64,000 nt of DNA from Epilithonimonas sp. JDS (GTDB taxonomy: Bacteria; Bacteroidota; Bacteroidia; Flavobacteriales; Weeksellaceae), in assembly GCF_021261315.1 (NCBI RefSeq), contig NZ_JAJSAX010000004.1, forward strand, positions 124,001-188,000. Direction: 5' to 3'. Made by a program: the position numbers and the translations under genes. Positions within the stretch are counted from its first letter, which is position 1. Every line of letters begins with the position of its first letter. The notes beneath the pieces were generated by a model. It was not told where the DNA came from. It saw nothing but the letters and a program-made list of their open reading frames with translations, and made no database searches. Positions 53,430 through 61,698 of the stretch are shown one piece after another.

Positions 53430-54233
53430 ATGGAAAATTCGAAAATAGGATTGGTTTTGTCCGGAGGTGGAACACGTGGATTGGCTCACGCGGGTGTTTT
53501 GAAATTTCTAAATGAGAAAAACATTAAACCAGACATTCTCTCTTGCTGTAGCGCAGGTTCCATCGTTGGCTCTCTGTATGCCGTTGGGAAATCACCGGAG
53601 GAAATTTTGGATTTTTTCCAGTCGATTTATTTTTTCAATTGGAAACATTTTACGTTCAATCAGCCGGGATTTGTTTCCTCAGCCATTTTCACAATGTATT
53701 TGACACCTATTTTCCAGGATATGACAATTGGGGATTTGCAAAAAGATGTGAGAATTGTCGCTACAGAATTAATAACAGGACAACAAAAAGTTTTCGAAAA
53801 ACATTACAAAGTTGTGGATGCAATTATCGCTTCCTCTTGTATTCCCGGGATTTCTACGCCTTATTTTATTGGAGAAGAAATGTACAGCGACGGTGGAGTT
53901 CTCAATAATTTTCCTGCAGATATTATTAATAACGAATGCGATAGAATGATTGGAGTCTACGTCACGCCGCCTCAGGATGTCGAGGTTAAAGATCTTCGAA
54001 CCATTAAAGCTGTAACTACAAGAGCTTACGAATTGGCTTCACATCGGACAGAGATTTTCAAATTTGCCTATTGCGATTGGTTCATTACTTCCAAAAAGTT
54101 ATCGAAATATGGAATTTTCGAAAGAAAACCTCAGAATATGGAGGAGATTTTCAAAATAGGTTATGAAGAAGCCAAACGAACTTTTCTGGAAAATGAAGAA
54201 GAGTTTACCTCAATGTTTTCAAAAAAGGAATAA
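53430..54233 (+). CDS. Patatin-like phospholipase (RssA/YchK-like)
   Basis: 267 residues. The oxyanion loop is SGGGTRGLAHAGVL (11-24). The nucleophile motif is CCSAG (39-43, Ser41), with Cys where the family GxSxG has its first Gly. The dyad Asp is in SDGGVLNN (Asp154). Patatins are Ser-Asp lipid acyl hydrolases. No signal peptide, so probably cytoplasmic or membrane-surface. Its 3' end overlaps the convergent hydrolase gene by 29 bp. Confidence 0.85.
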   Translation: MENSKIGLVLSGGGTRGLAHAGVLKFLNEKNIKPDILSCCSAGSIVGSLYAVGKSPEEILDFFQSIYFFNWKHFTFNQPGFVSSAIFTMYLTPIFQDMTIGDLQKDVRIVATELITGQQKVFEKHYKVVDAIIASSCIPGISTPYFIGEEMYSDGGVLNNFPADIINNECDRMIGVYVTPPQDVEVKDLRTIKAVTTRAYELASHRTEIFKFAYCDWFITSKKLSKYGIFERKPQNMEEIFKIGYEEAKRTFLENEEEFTSMFSKKE

Positions 54234-55002
54234 TGGCCTGCCAGTTTTCCTCGCTGTCATCGTAGAAAGACGAAAGTGCCATAGTCCCGTGATGACCTTT
54301 GGTTTTTGCGGGGAGATAAAATTGCTTTTTGGATTTAATTGAATTATAAATAGGTTTCCATGTGGATTCTTCATTTCGCGCAGAAGAAGTATAAACTGGA
54401 ATCTTCACATCTTTTGCGAATTCCGAAATATTCTTATTTTCAATTTTAAAGTATTCTCCGGGAGAATAAGCAATCAGCGCTTTGTAATCTTTCGGATACT
54501 TTGCAGCCATATAAAATCCTAATGAAGCAGAGTATGAGCTTCCCCAATAGATTATTTTTCTGGATTTTATTTTATTTTTTGCATAATCAAAAGAAGCTTC
54601 CAAATCTGGAATTACATCCTGAAAAGCGGTAGATTTTCCTTGTTTTAAAGCTTCTTTCTGAGTCAGATTTGTAACCTGATTCACAATATCGCCGGAACGA
54701 AGATCAACCGCCAGAACATTGAAACCAAGATCAACCAATCTCGGCGCAATACTTCTGAATTCTCCTTTGCTGAAGCCTGCCTGATGGTAAAGAATAATAA
54801 GCGGACCTCGTTTACTGCTGCTTGAATAGAGGTCAGCATAAACATTCAATCCATCCGAGGTTGGAAACTTTACAGTTTTATAAGTGTGATGTTTGACATT
54901 TAGAATTTCGGAAGAAGTATTATCCGAAATGGATGCAGAAGCGGAACAATTGCACAAAAAATTAAGAAGGATGATCCCAAATATGAAATTGAAATTTTTC
55001 AT
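54205..55002 (-). CDS. Alpha/beta-hydrolase lipoprotein
   Basis: 265 residues from MKNFNFIFGIILLNFLC (ATG 55002; another ATG at 55008 adds two residues). A lipoprotein signal has Cys in NFLCNCSAS. The hydrolase core has LIILYHQAGFSKGEF (oxyanion region), IYWGSSYSASLGFY with the nucleophile Ser in GSSYS (last Gly of GxSxG replaced by Ser), and a C-terminal GHHGTMAL with the catalytic His. Probably a periplasmic-facing esterase or dienelactone-hydrolase-like enzyme; substrate unknown. Confidence 0.8.
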   Translation of the reverse strand: MKNFNFIFGIILLNFLCNCSASASISDNTSSEILNVKHHTYKTVKFPTSDGLNVYADLYSSSSKRGPLIILYHQAGFSKGEFRSIAPRLVDLGFNVLAVDLRSGDIVNQVTNLTQKEALKQGKSTAFQDVIPDLEASFDYAKNKIKSRKIIYWGSSYSASLGFYMAAKYPKDYKALIAYSPGEYFKIENKNISEFAKDVKIPVYTSSARNEESTWKPIYNSIKSKKQFYLPAKTKGHHGTMALSSFYDDSEENWQAIIPFLKTLR

Positions 55003-55139
55003 AACCACCTATTTAAACTATTTTCTGATTATAATTAAATATTATTTTCGATTCATCAAATATAACCGATTATTTTTAAATATTTATATTATAATATTAA
55101 TTTAACTTAAACTATGATGAAATTAATTTTTCGCTCAGA

Positions 55140-55967
55140 TTAGACGATCCTTTCTCCGCAGATTTTACAGAAACGTGCATTCTCGTCATTATCTTCGTTA
55201 CCACATCTGTTACACTGAAAATTGTTTTTCTTTTGCTTCCGAAATTCCGATGTTACAATTCCGGTTGGAACCGCGATGATACTGTATCCGCAAAGCATGA
55301 CAACTATGGATAATATTTTACCAATAGGAGTTCCGGGAGAAATATCACCGTAACCAACCGTGGTTATAGTCACAACTGCCCAATAAACACTTTGTGGAAT
55401 GCTGCTAAATCCATTATTCCCACCTTCGATTATGTACATCAACGAGCCAATTATAACAATGAAGATTGCCATGAATAAAAGAAAAATATAAATCTTCCTT
55501 GAACTGTGTTTAAGCGCAGAAACGATGAATCGTCCATCGTGCATATAGTCAGCAAGATTAAAAATCCTGAAAATTCTCAATAACCTTAACATTCTGATAA
55601 TTGCAACAAAATGCCATACCGGAAATAATAAACTGATGTAAAATGGAATTATTGAAAGGAAATCAATGATTCCTAGAGGACTAAAGATATATTCTTCCCG
55701 GTCCTTCACACAGATAATTCTCAAAATATATTCTATCGTGAATATTAAAGTGATAAAAAATTCCGCATAATAAAACTCTTTGTAATATTCCAATCTGAAA
55801 ATAGGAATCGTCTCCACCATCAGCAGAGCCGTACTTATGAGAATTAATGCAAGTAAACAGATATCGAATATTTTCCCGGCTTTTGTGTGGGACAGGTAAA
55901 CCGTTTCGTATATCTTCTTTCGCCATCCATCCTCTGGAATGAGGTCAAACTCTGGTTTGATTTTCAT
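55140..55967 (-). CDS. Voltage-gated-type potassium channel with C-terminal zinc ribbon
   Basis: 275 residues with six membrane segments. The fourth (FVAIIRMLRLLRIFRIFNLADY) carries regularly spaced Arg residues like a voltage sensor. The selectivity filter is TTVGYGDISPG (about 200-210) between segments five and six. The tail has two zinc-binding knuckles, CNRCG and CKICG (about 250-270), an uncommon cytoplasmic addition. It probably conducts K+ at the inner membrane. Confidence 0.88.
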   Translation of the reverse strand: MKIKPEFDLIPEDGWRKKIYETVYLSHTKAGKIFDICLLALILISTALLMVETIPIFRLEYYKEFYYAEFFITLIFTIEYILRIICVKDREEYIFSPLGIIDFLSIIPFYISLLFPVWHFVAIIRMLRLLRIFRIFNLADYMHDGRFIVSALKHSSRKIYIFLLFMAIFIVIIGSLMYIIEGGNNGFSSIPQSVYWAVVTITTVGYGDISPGTPIGKILSIVVMLCGYSIIAVPTGIVTSEFRKQKKNNFQCNRCGNEDNDENARFCKICGERIV

Positions 55968-56026
55968 TTTAGTAAATTAAAAATTGAAGGTAATAAAATA
56001 AATCAATTCACGATGAATAAAAAAAT

Positions 56027-56067
56027 AGACAAAAGTCTTTTTTATCAAGACAAAAGTCTTATCTTTG
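56027..56067 (+). promoter_or_regulatory. Promoter and two-site operator of the RES-Xre module
   Basis: AGACAAAAGTCTT occurs twice, at 56027-56039 and 56048-56060, each a dyad (AAGAC-AAAA-GTCTT), 21 bp apart, i.e. two DNA turns. The second copy abuts the -7 box TATCTTTG (56060-56067). The antitoxin starts about 20 bp downstream. Autorepression by the Xre antitoxin, or the complex, is the natural reading. Confidence 0.75.
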
Positions 56068-56085
56068 TGGAGTAGAAAAATAAAA

Positions 56086-56544
56086 ATGATGAAAAAATAT
56101 AAAACAACAGACACCACACATTCCGTAGCAGAGCCAGCTGCAGTCTACGGATATCAGAATTTTGACGATGGCGGCATCTTCAGAATGATAGAAATTGCAG
56201 AACGCGGTATTTCTTTCAAGCTTTTTGATAATCTTGTGAAAAAGTTCCCTTTCAGTTTTCAAGAGTGGGCTGGTTTTCTTCATATTTCTGGAAAAACATT
56301 GTCCCGTTACCAAAAAGAAGAGAAAACCTTTGACACACTGCAATCCGAGAAGATATTGCAAATAGAAATGCTCTACAAAAGAGGCGAAGAGGTTTTTGGT
56401 TCATCAGAATATTTTTTGATTTGGTTGCAAGCAGAAAATCTGGCTTTAGGCAAAACAAAACCACAAGACCTGATTGGCAGCAACTTTGGAATCTCTCTTC
56501 TAATGGATGAGCTTACGAGATTGGAGCACGGCATTTTAGCGTAA
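56086..56544 (+). CDS. Xre/MbcA/ParS-type antitoxin (RES-Xre module)
   Basis: About 152 residues from ATG 56086 or 56089. The N-terminal helical part (ISFKLFDNLVKKFPFSFQEW) is followed by an Xre-like HTH (FLHISGKTLSRYQKEEKTF). The C-terminal DUF2384 antitoxin domain has SEYFLIWLQAENLALGKTKP and a tail (LLMDELTRLEHGILA) that in relatives plugs the toxin active site. Only 3-6 bp separate it from the toxin gene. Confidence 0.87.
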   Translation: MMKKYKTTDTTHSVAEPAAVYGYQNFDDGGIFRMIEIAERGISFKLFDNLVKKFPFSFQEWAGFLHISGKTLSRYQKEEKTFDTLQSEKILQIEMLYKRGEEVFGSSEYFLIWLQAENLALGKTKPQDLIGSNFGISLLMDELTRLEHGILA

Positions 56545-56550
56545 TTCTTG

Positions 56551-57003
56551 ATGATAGTTTACAGGCTTTCAAAAGAAATCTATGCCAATGACCTTTCTGG
56601 AAAAGGTGCTGAAATAGCTGGTGGACGATGGAATAGCAAAGGCAACGCGACGTTGTATACAGGGCAATCTATAGCACTGTGTGTTACCGAAATCGCAGTT
56701 CACATTCCGCTTGGCATTATTCCAAAAGATTATCGATTGGTCCATATTGAGATTCCCGATATCGAGGTTTTTGAGCCGAAGAGATTCCCTAAGGACTGGA
56801 ACACTTTTCCACATCTGGACTCTACACAAAAAATGGGTGATAAATTTCTAAAGGAAAATAAATTCTTGGCGATGAAAGTTCCATCCGCGGCGGTTCAAGG
56901 GGAATTCAATTATATTATCAATCCTAGAAATGTCAATTTTAAAGATGTTAAAATCATAAAAGTGGAGAAATTCACTTTTGATGACCGATTGTTTATCAGA
57001 TAA
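56551..57003 (+). CDS. RES-domain toxin (NAD-degrading type)
   Basis: 150 residues: YRLSKEIYANDLSGKGAEIAGG (in part: YRLSKEIYANDLSG), GGRWNSKG with Arg26, TLYTGQSIALCVTEIAVH with Tyr36 and Glu47, and VPSAAVQGEFNYIINP with Ser112. These are the conserved R/Y/E/S positions of RES toxins (numbered from ATG 56551; a TTG at 56548 is also possible). Characterised members deplete NAD+. Antitoxin lies upstream, standard order for this module. Confidence 0.88.
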   Translation: MIVYRLSKEIYANDLSGKGAEIAGGRWNSKGNATLYTGQSIALCVTEIAVHIPLGIIPKDYRLVHIEIPDIEVFEPKRFPKDWNTFPHLDSTQKMGDKFLKENKFLAMKVPSAAVQGEFNYIINPRNVNFKDVKIIKVEKFTFDDRLFIR

Positions 57004-57014
57004 AAATTAAATTA

Positions 57015-58112
57015 ATGAAAATCAATGAATTTATAAAGGAGTTTGAAAAATTAATTCCTATAAAACAAGCTGAGGATTTTGATAACGTCGGTTTGCTTTG
57101 CGGAAATCAAGATAGGGAAATCTCAGGAATCCTGGTTGCTCACGACGCTTTGGAATCAGTGATTGATGAAGCTATTGAAAAGAATTTCAATCTCGTGGTT
57201 TGTTTTCATCCGATTATATTTTCTGGTTTGAAGTCAATCACTGGAAAGAATTATGTTGAAAAAGCAGTTCTGAAAGCTTTGGAAAACAAAATTGCAATCT
57301 ACGCGATTCACACGGCTTTTGACAATGATTATTTCGGTGTCAATTATAAAATCTGCGAAATTTTGGGTTTGAAAAATCAAAAAATATTGATGCCGAAACA
57401 AAATCAACTCAAGAAATTGCAAGTTTATGTTCCGGTTGATTCGGCTGAGAATTTGAAAAATGCTTTGTTCCAGGCTGGAGCGGGAAATATCGGTTTCTAC
57501 GATGAATGCAGTTTTTCTATTAATGGAAACGGCACTTTTCGTCCGTTGGATGGTTCGAATCCAGTGACTGGAAATCTTAACGAACGAGAAAATGCGGACG
57601 AAGTTTTGGTTTCGGTGATTTTTGAAGATTTTAAGAAAAACCAAATTCTTTCTGCGATGAAACAAAATCATCCTTACGAAGAAGTGGCTTACCAATTAAT
57701 ATCCCTCGACAACGAAAATCATTATACTGGATTGGGACGATTCGGAGATTTGGAAAGTGAAATGGATGAGGAGGATTTCTTACAATTTGTAAAGGAAAAA
57801 TTTGACCTTAATGTCATAAGACACAGTTCTTTAATTAATAAAAAAATCAAAAAAGTTGGCGTTTTGGGCGGAAGTGGAGCAAGCGGAATAAAGTCTGCAT
57901 TGTCTTCAAAATGTGATGCTTACCTCACGGGCGATGTGAAATACCACGACTTTTTCTCGGCAGAAGACAAAATGCTGATCTGCGATATCGGACATTTTGA
58001 ATCGGAACAATTTGTAACTCAACAATTATTTGAAATATTGTCCGAAAAATTCACTATATTTGCCATCGCAAAAACGACTAAGAAAACAAATCCTGTTAAT
58101 TATTTTATATAG
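57015..58112 (+). CDS. Nif3-like dinuclear metal-centre protein
   Basis: 365 residues. The N-terminal half contains DFDNVGLLCGN and VVCFHPIIFSGLKSI; the C-terminal half contains GGSGASGIKSALSSKCDAYLTGDVKYHDFF (in part: CDAYLTGDVKYHDFF) and CDIGHFESEQF, which supply the His/Asp/Glu metal ligands. A YqfO-type middle domain (about 130-235) is inserted, as in the longer members. Function unresolved, often labelled GTP cyclohydrolase I type 2. It is followed by the coiled-coil gene after 2 bp, a conserved pair. Confidence 0.92.
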   Translation: MKINEFIKEFEKLIPIKQAEDFDNVGLLCGNQDREISGILVAHDALESVIDEAIEKNFNLVVCFHPIIFSGLKSITGKNYVEKAVLKALENKIAIYAIHTAFDNDYFGVNYKICEILGLKNQKILMPKQNQLKKLQVYVPVDSAENLKNALFQAGAGNIGFYDECSFSINGNGTFRPLDGSNPVTGNLNERENADEVLVSVIFEDFKKNQILSAMKQNHPYEEVAYQLISLDNENHYTGLGRFGDLESEMDEEDFLQFVKEKFDLNVIRHSSLINKKIKKVGVLGGSGASGIKSALSSKCDAYLTGDVKYHDFFSAEDKMLICDIGHFESEQFVTQQLFEILSEKFTIFAIAKTTKKTNPVNYFI

Positions 58113-58114
58113 AT

Positions 58115-58900
58115 ATGGCTGATAAAAAAGTAAACGAAATTTCTGTTGAAGAAAAACTAAGAGCACTTTACGATTTGCAGATCATTGATTCCCGTTTGGA
58201 TGAGATCCGCAATACAAGAGGCGAATTGCCAATTGAAGTAGAAGATCTTGAGATAGAAATTGAAGGTCTTAACAAAAGAGCCCAAAAATTCGAATCTGAA
58301 ATTGCTGAGCAAAATGCAGAGATCAATGAGAAAAAAGATCTTATGAAAAGCGCTCAAGTATTGATTGACAAATATAAAACGCAGCAAGATAACGTTAGAA
58401 ATAACAAAGAATTCGAAACTTTAGCAAAAGAAGTAGAGTACCAGGAATTGGAAATTCAATTGGCTGAAAAAAGAATCAAAGAATTTGGAGGGAAGATCGA
58501 TCACAAAAAGGAAACTTTGGCTGATTTGACTGCTAAGATCGATGAGCTAAACAACCACTTGGTTCACAAGAAAAACGAGTTGGAAAACTTGGTTTCTGAA
58601 ACTCAAAAAGAAGAAGATTATCTATTGGAAAAATCTAAAGAATTTGCTGAGAAGATCGACCAAAGATTATTGGTTTCTTACCAAAGGATCCGTACTGGAT
58701 CTTCAACTGGTCTTGCGGTTGTAGGATTGGAAAGAGGAGCGCCAAAAGGTTCTTTCTTCACGATTCCACCACAGAAGCAAATGGAAATCGCTCAGAGAAA
58801 GAAGATCATCATCGATGAGCATTCTGGAAAGATCTTGGTAGATGATGAGTTGGTGAACGAGGAAACTGCAAAGATGGAAAGCATTATCAAATTCAACTAA
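58115..58900 (+). CDS. Coiled-coil 'zinc ribbon' protein that lacks the zinc cysteines
   Basis: 261 residues: long antiparallel coiled coil (about 12-180), then the C-terminal domain normally called C4-type zinc ribbon. The frame TIPPQKQMEIAQRKKIIIDE and HSGKILVDDELV matches the family, but at the usual CxxC positions the protein has ERGAPKGSFF and DEHSGKIL, so all four Cys are gone and zinc cannot bind that way. No frameshift is seen. It pairs with Nif3, 2 bp upstream, and ends at a strong terminator. Confidence 0.88.
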   Translation: MADKKVNEISVEEKLRALYDLQIIDSRLDEIRNTRGELPIEVEDLEIEIEGLNKRAQKFESEIAEQNAEINEKKDLMKSAQVLIDKYKTQQDNVRNNKEFETLAKEVEYQELEIQLAEKRIKEFGGKIDHKKETLADLTAKIDELNNHLVHKKNELENLVSETQKEEDYLLEKSKEFAEKIDQRLLVSYQRIRTGSSTGLAVVGLERGAPKGSFFTIPPQKQMEIAQRKKIIIDEHSGKILVDDELVNEETAKMESIIKFN

Positions 58901-58920
58901 TCGAAATTTGATTTAAATAT

Positions 58921-58956
58921 AAAAAGAGACCCAAATTTTCGGGTCTCTTTTTTTTT
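58921..58956 (+). terminator. Terminator of the nif3-coiled-coil operon
   Basis: AAAAAGAGACCC (58921-58932) pairs exactly with GGGTCTCTTTTT (58941-58952) around an 8-nt loop, with further Ts. It also faces the convergent DUF2807 gene. Confidence 0.92.
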
Positions 58957-58973
58957 GAGAAAATGATATAAAA

Positions 58974-59798
58974 TTACTGGATAGAAATAGATCCAGAACT
59001 ACTTTCGTTTTTAGTGATCTCATTCAAGCTTCCTCTTTTGATCACACGGATATCTCCGCTGGAAGATGCGCTTGCGGTCACACTTTTACTCACGCCAATG
59101 GTGATGTCGGCAGATGATGACGTTGCTAAAACAGCACTTTCTGTCGTGAAGTTTTCCGCGTCCACATCACCAGAAGATGACGCTTGGATGTTCACACTTT
59201 CAGATTTTCCTTTGATGTCGATTCCGCCGGAAGATGAGCTTTGCATATTCAAACTTTTCGCATTGACCTCGCCTTCGTAATTTCCGCTGCTTGAGGCTTG
59301 GATATTGATATTTCCGCCATTGATGTTACCTTTTATCGTTCCAGAGCTGGAAACTTTCACATCCAGATCAGAGAAACTGAAGTTGTCTTTCAAAGAGATG
59401 CTGCCGCTGGAATTGGCTGCCAAATGGTCAAAATCCTTAGCATAAACTTTAATTTTGATTCGATCTGTAGAAATACTTTTCATAGACTCAGATTGTATTT
59501 TCACCTGTACTTTTCCACCGTTTTGTTTCACGACCACATATTTCATCAGGTCAGAAGGTGCATAAACAACGATTTTCTCATTGTTAGATTTGAAGACTTC
59601 CGCATTCAGAGAAGTCGAAATTTCCAATTCGTCAAAATTGATGTCGTAAGTTTTCTCAACCACTTCACCTTTTCCGGAGTCAGAGATCAAGTTAGAAAAC
59701 ATCGCATCGTTTCCGTTGGAATTGTCACCTTTGGATTGTACACAAGAAAAATTTGCCGCAGAAGCCAAAAGGACCAGAGTTAAAAGTTGTATTTTCAT
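58974..59798 (-). CDS. DUF2807 beta-helix lipoprotein (head-GIN domain)
   Basis: 274 residues. A lipoprotein signal (LVLLASAANFSC, Cys19) is followed by a putative auto-transporter adhesin head domain: an N-terminal sheet, then repeated strands with NIQASSSG, NMQSSSSG and similar words about every 20 residues, forming a beta-helix rich in Ser. Cell-surface or periplasmic; role unknown. It was probably expressed alone; the upstream 137 bp are AT-rich. Confidence 0.85.
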   Translation of the reverse strand: MKIQLLTLVLLASAANFSCVQSKGDNSNGNDAMFSNLISDSGKGEVVEKTYDINFDELEISTSLNAEVFKSNNEKIVVYAPSDLMKYVVVKQNGGKVQVKIQSESMKSISTDRIKIKVYAKDFDHLAANSSGSISLKDNFSFSDLDVKVSSSGTIKGNINGGNINIQASSSGNYEGEVNAKSLNMQSSSSGGIDIKGKSESVNIQASSSGDVDAENFTTESAVLATSSSADITIGVSKSVTASASSSGDIRVIKRGSLNEITKNESSSGSISIQ

Positions 59799-59935
59799 AA
59801 GTATAATTTTTTATAGTTTTTGATTTTATATAACTAAGACACTTGAAAACTCGATTTCATTACATCAAAAAATTATTTTTTCTCATTCTAAATAATTTTC
59901 TAAATTTACAACATTAAAAAAATAAATATTAAAGT

Positions 59936-60427
59936 ATGAAAAATATATTGTTTGCATTTGTATTGATAGGATTATCCGTTTCAGCATTCGCACAATCCGG
60001 TCCGCCAGCAGGCGAAGCGAAAGTTGGTGAATACTACGGCCAGGATGTCTCCGCAAAAGCTGTTAAGAAAGCCATTTCTCCAGACGAACTCAATAAAGAA
60101 TTGAAAGCAACACCCAAAATCGCCAAAACTTCTGTCAAAGGAAAAGTGACCGGCGTTTGCCCTAAGAAAGGCTGTTGGGTAAGCTTGGCAACAGATTCCG
60201 GCGAAACATTCTTCGTGAAGATGAAAGATTATGCCTTCTTCGTTCCGACCGCTTTGGAGGGTAAAACCGTGATTTTGGAAGGCAGCGCAGAGAGCAAAAC
60301 CACTTCAGTAAAAGAATTGCAACATTATGCCGAGGACGCTAAAAAATCTCAGGCCGAGATAGATGCGATCACAGAACCAAAAACCGAAACCAGATTTTTG
60401 GCAAGCGCAATCAAGGTTGTAGAGTAA
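59936..60427 (+). CDS. DUF4920 secreted protein
   Basis: 163 residues: signal peptide (LIGLSVSAFAQ), then a small beta-barrel-like domain with VKGKVTGVCPKKGCWVSLAT (two Cys, possible metal or disulfide pair) and FFVKMKDYAFFVPTALEGK, the DUF4920 pattern. Function unknown. Monocistronic. Confidence 0.85.
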   Translation: MKNILFAFVLIGLSVSAFAQSGPPAGEAKVGEYYGQDVSAKAVKKAISPDELNKELKATPKIAKTSVKGKVTGVCPKKGCWVSLATDSGETFFVKMKDYAFFVPTALEGKTVILEGSAESKTTSVKELQHYAEDAKKSQAEIDAITEPKTETRFLASAIKVVE

Positions 60428-60789
60428 TATAAAATTGCTCCCTTTAGGGTTGTGGCAACAATTTTAACACAAGCTTCAGATTTTTCTGAGGCTTTTCTAT
60501 TTGGGCGTATCTCTTTGTTTTGCTTTCACGTTTAGTTTACCGAAAGACATTTTCAGCAAAGCAATACAAAGAGACCGGGCTATCCGCTACTATCTTTTTT
60601 CGCCAACGTTTTTCCCTCACCGAAAAAAGGATATCCGCTTCTATCCCTTACGCGCTGGCGCAAGATTCACGATTTGTCACAGTTAGAAAATGTTCCCAAA
60701 GAGGAAGCTTTGGCAATTGTCAAACTGCGAGATAATTCCTTTGAAACACCATCAATTCTGCTTATATTTACACTCTAAATTTTCAAAAA
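60428..60789. other. Intergenic region with terminator-like hairpin and repeat element
   Basis: 362 bp. AAGCTTCAGATTTTTCTGAGGCTTTT (hairpin AGCTTCAGA/TCTGAGGCT, about 60471-60499) should end the DUF4920 transcript. The rest is a degenerate repeat also seen near 39500; the small open frames over it (60501-60735) are not genes. Confidence 0.55.
60576..60670. repeat. Dispersed repeat element, copy 2
   Basis: Shares with 39454-39546 the series TATCCG, CTTTTT(T)CGCC, TTTTCC, AAAAAAGGATATCCGCTT and a GCGC-rich end. It is an intergenic element of the type common in Chryseobacterium relatives (from memory). Confidence 0.55.
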
Positions 60790-61626
60790 ATGGCAGACTG
60801 GAAAATCGTCAAAGAATACGAAGATATTACCTATAAAAAATCAAATGGCGTTGCAAGAATCGCTATCAACAGACCAGAAGTCAGAAACGCTTTCCGACCA
60901 AAAACAACCTCAGAACTTTATGACGCATTCTACGACGCTTACGAGGATTCGTCCATCGGCGTTGTGCTGTTGACAGGCGAAGGCCCAAGTCCAAAAGACG
61001 GCGGACACGCATTCTGCAGCGGTGGCGACCAGAAAGCACGTGGCCATCAAGGTTATGTGGGAGAAGATGGAAGACATCGCCTAAACATTCTGGAAGTTCA
61101 GCGTTTGATTCGTTTTATGCCAAAAGCGGTGATCGCTGTGGTAAACGGTTGGGCAGTAGGCGGTGGACACTCGCTTCATGTGGTTTGCGATTTGACTTTG
61201 GCAAGTGAGGAGCACGCGATTTTCAAACAGACCGATGCTGACGTTACAAGCTTCGACGGTGGTTATGGTTCTGCTTATTTGGCAAAAATGGTTGGTCAGA
61301 AAAAAGCCAGAGAAATATTTTTCTTAGGAAGAAATTATTCAGCAAAAGAAGCAGAAGAAATGGGAATGGTAAACGCCGTAATTCCTCACGCAGAATTGGA
61401 AGACACCGCTTATGAATGGGCGCAGGAAATCCTTGCAAAATCGCCGACTTCCATTAGAATGCTGAAATTCGCAATGAATCTGACAGACGACGGAATGGTT
61501 GGACAACAGATTTTCGCAGGAGAAGCAACGCGTTTAGCCTATATGACAGAGGAAGCAAAAGAGGGTAGAAATGCCTTCCTGGAAAAACGCAAACCAGACT
61601 TTGGTGACGACCAATGGATATCGTAG
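60790..61626 (+). CDS. menB: 1,4-dihydroxy-2-naphthoyl-CoA synthase
   Basis: 278 residues, crotonase fold. Motifs: AINRPEVRNAFRPKT, HAFCSGGDQKARG (oxyanion/CoA region), VVNGWAVGGGHSLHVVCDL and DVTSFDGGYGSAYLA with the MenB-specific Asp/Tyr area. It closes the naphthoquinone ring in menaquinone synthesis. The next gene is menA, the following committed step but one, so this is a menaquinone cluster. Confidence 0.95.
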   Translation: MADWKIVKEYEDITYKKSNGVARIAINRPEVRNAFRPKTTSELYDAFYDAYEDSSIGVVLLTGEGPSPKDGGHAFCSGGDQKARGHQGYVGEDGRHRLNILEVQRLIRFMPKAVIAVVNGWAVGGGHSLHVVCDLTLASEEHAIFKQTDADVTSFDGGYGSAYLAKMVGQKKAREIFFLGRNYSAKEAEEMGMVNAVIPHAELEDTAYEWAQEILAKSPTSIRMLKFAMNLTDDGMVGQQIFAGEATRLAYMTEEAKEGRNAFLEKRKPDFGDDQWIS

Positions 61627-61639
61627 CATCAACGATAGC

Positions 61640-61695
61640 TGATAAATGATAATTGATTTTATCTTCATTTATCATCTATCAATTATCATTTATCA
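61640..61695. repeat. Perfect 18-bp inverted repeat between menB and menA
   Basis: TGATAAATGATAATTGAT (61640-61657) and ATCAATTATCATTTATCA (61678-61695) are exact complements with a 20-nt spacer; ATTATCATTTATCA-like words occur three times. It ends 3 bp before the menA ATG, so a folded leader would hide the ribosome-binding region. Similar words precede rdgB (about 39600-39635). Confidence 0.7.
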
Positions 61696-61698
61696 ATT

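Noticed and set aside
60501-60735. Two overlapping ORFs after the DUF4920 gene
   Set aside because: They lie on a degenerate intergenic repeat and have no protein-family signs.
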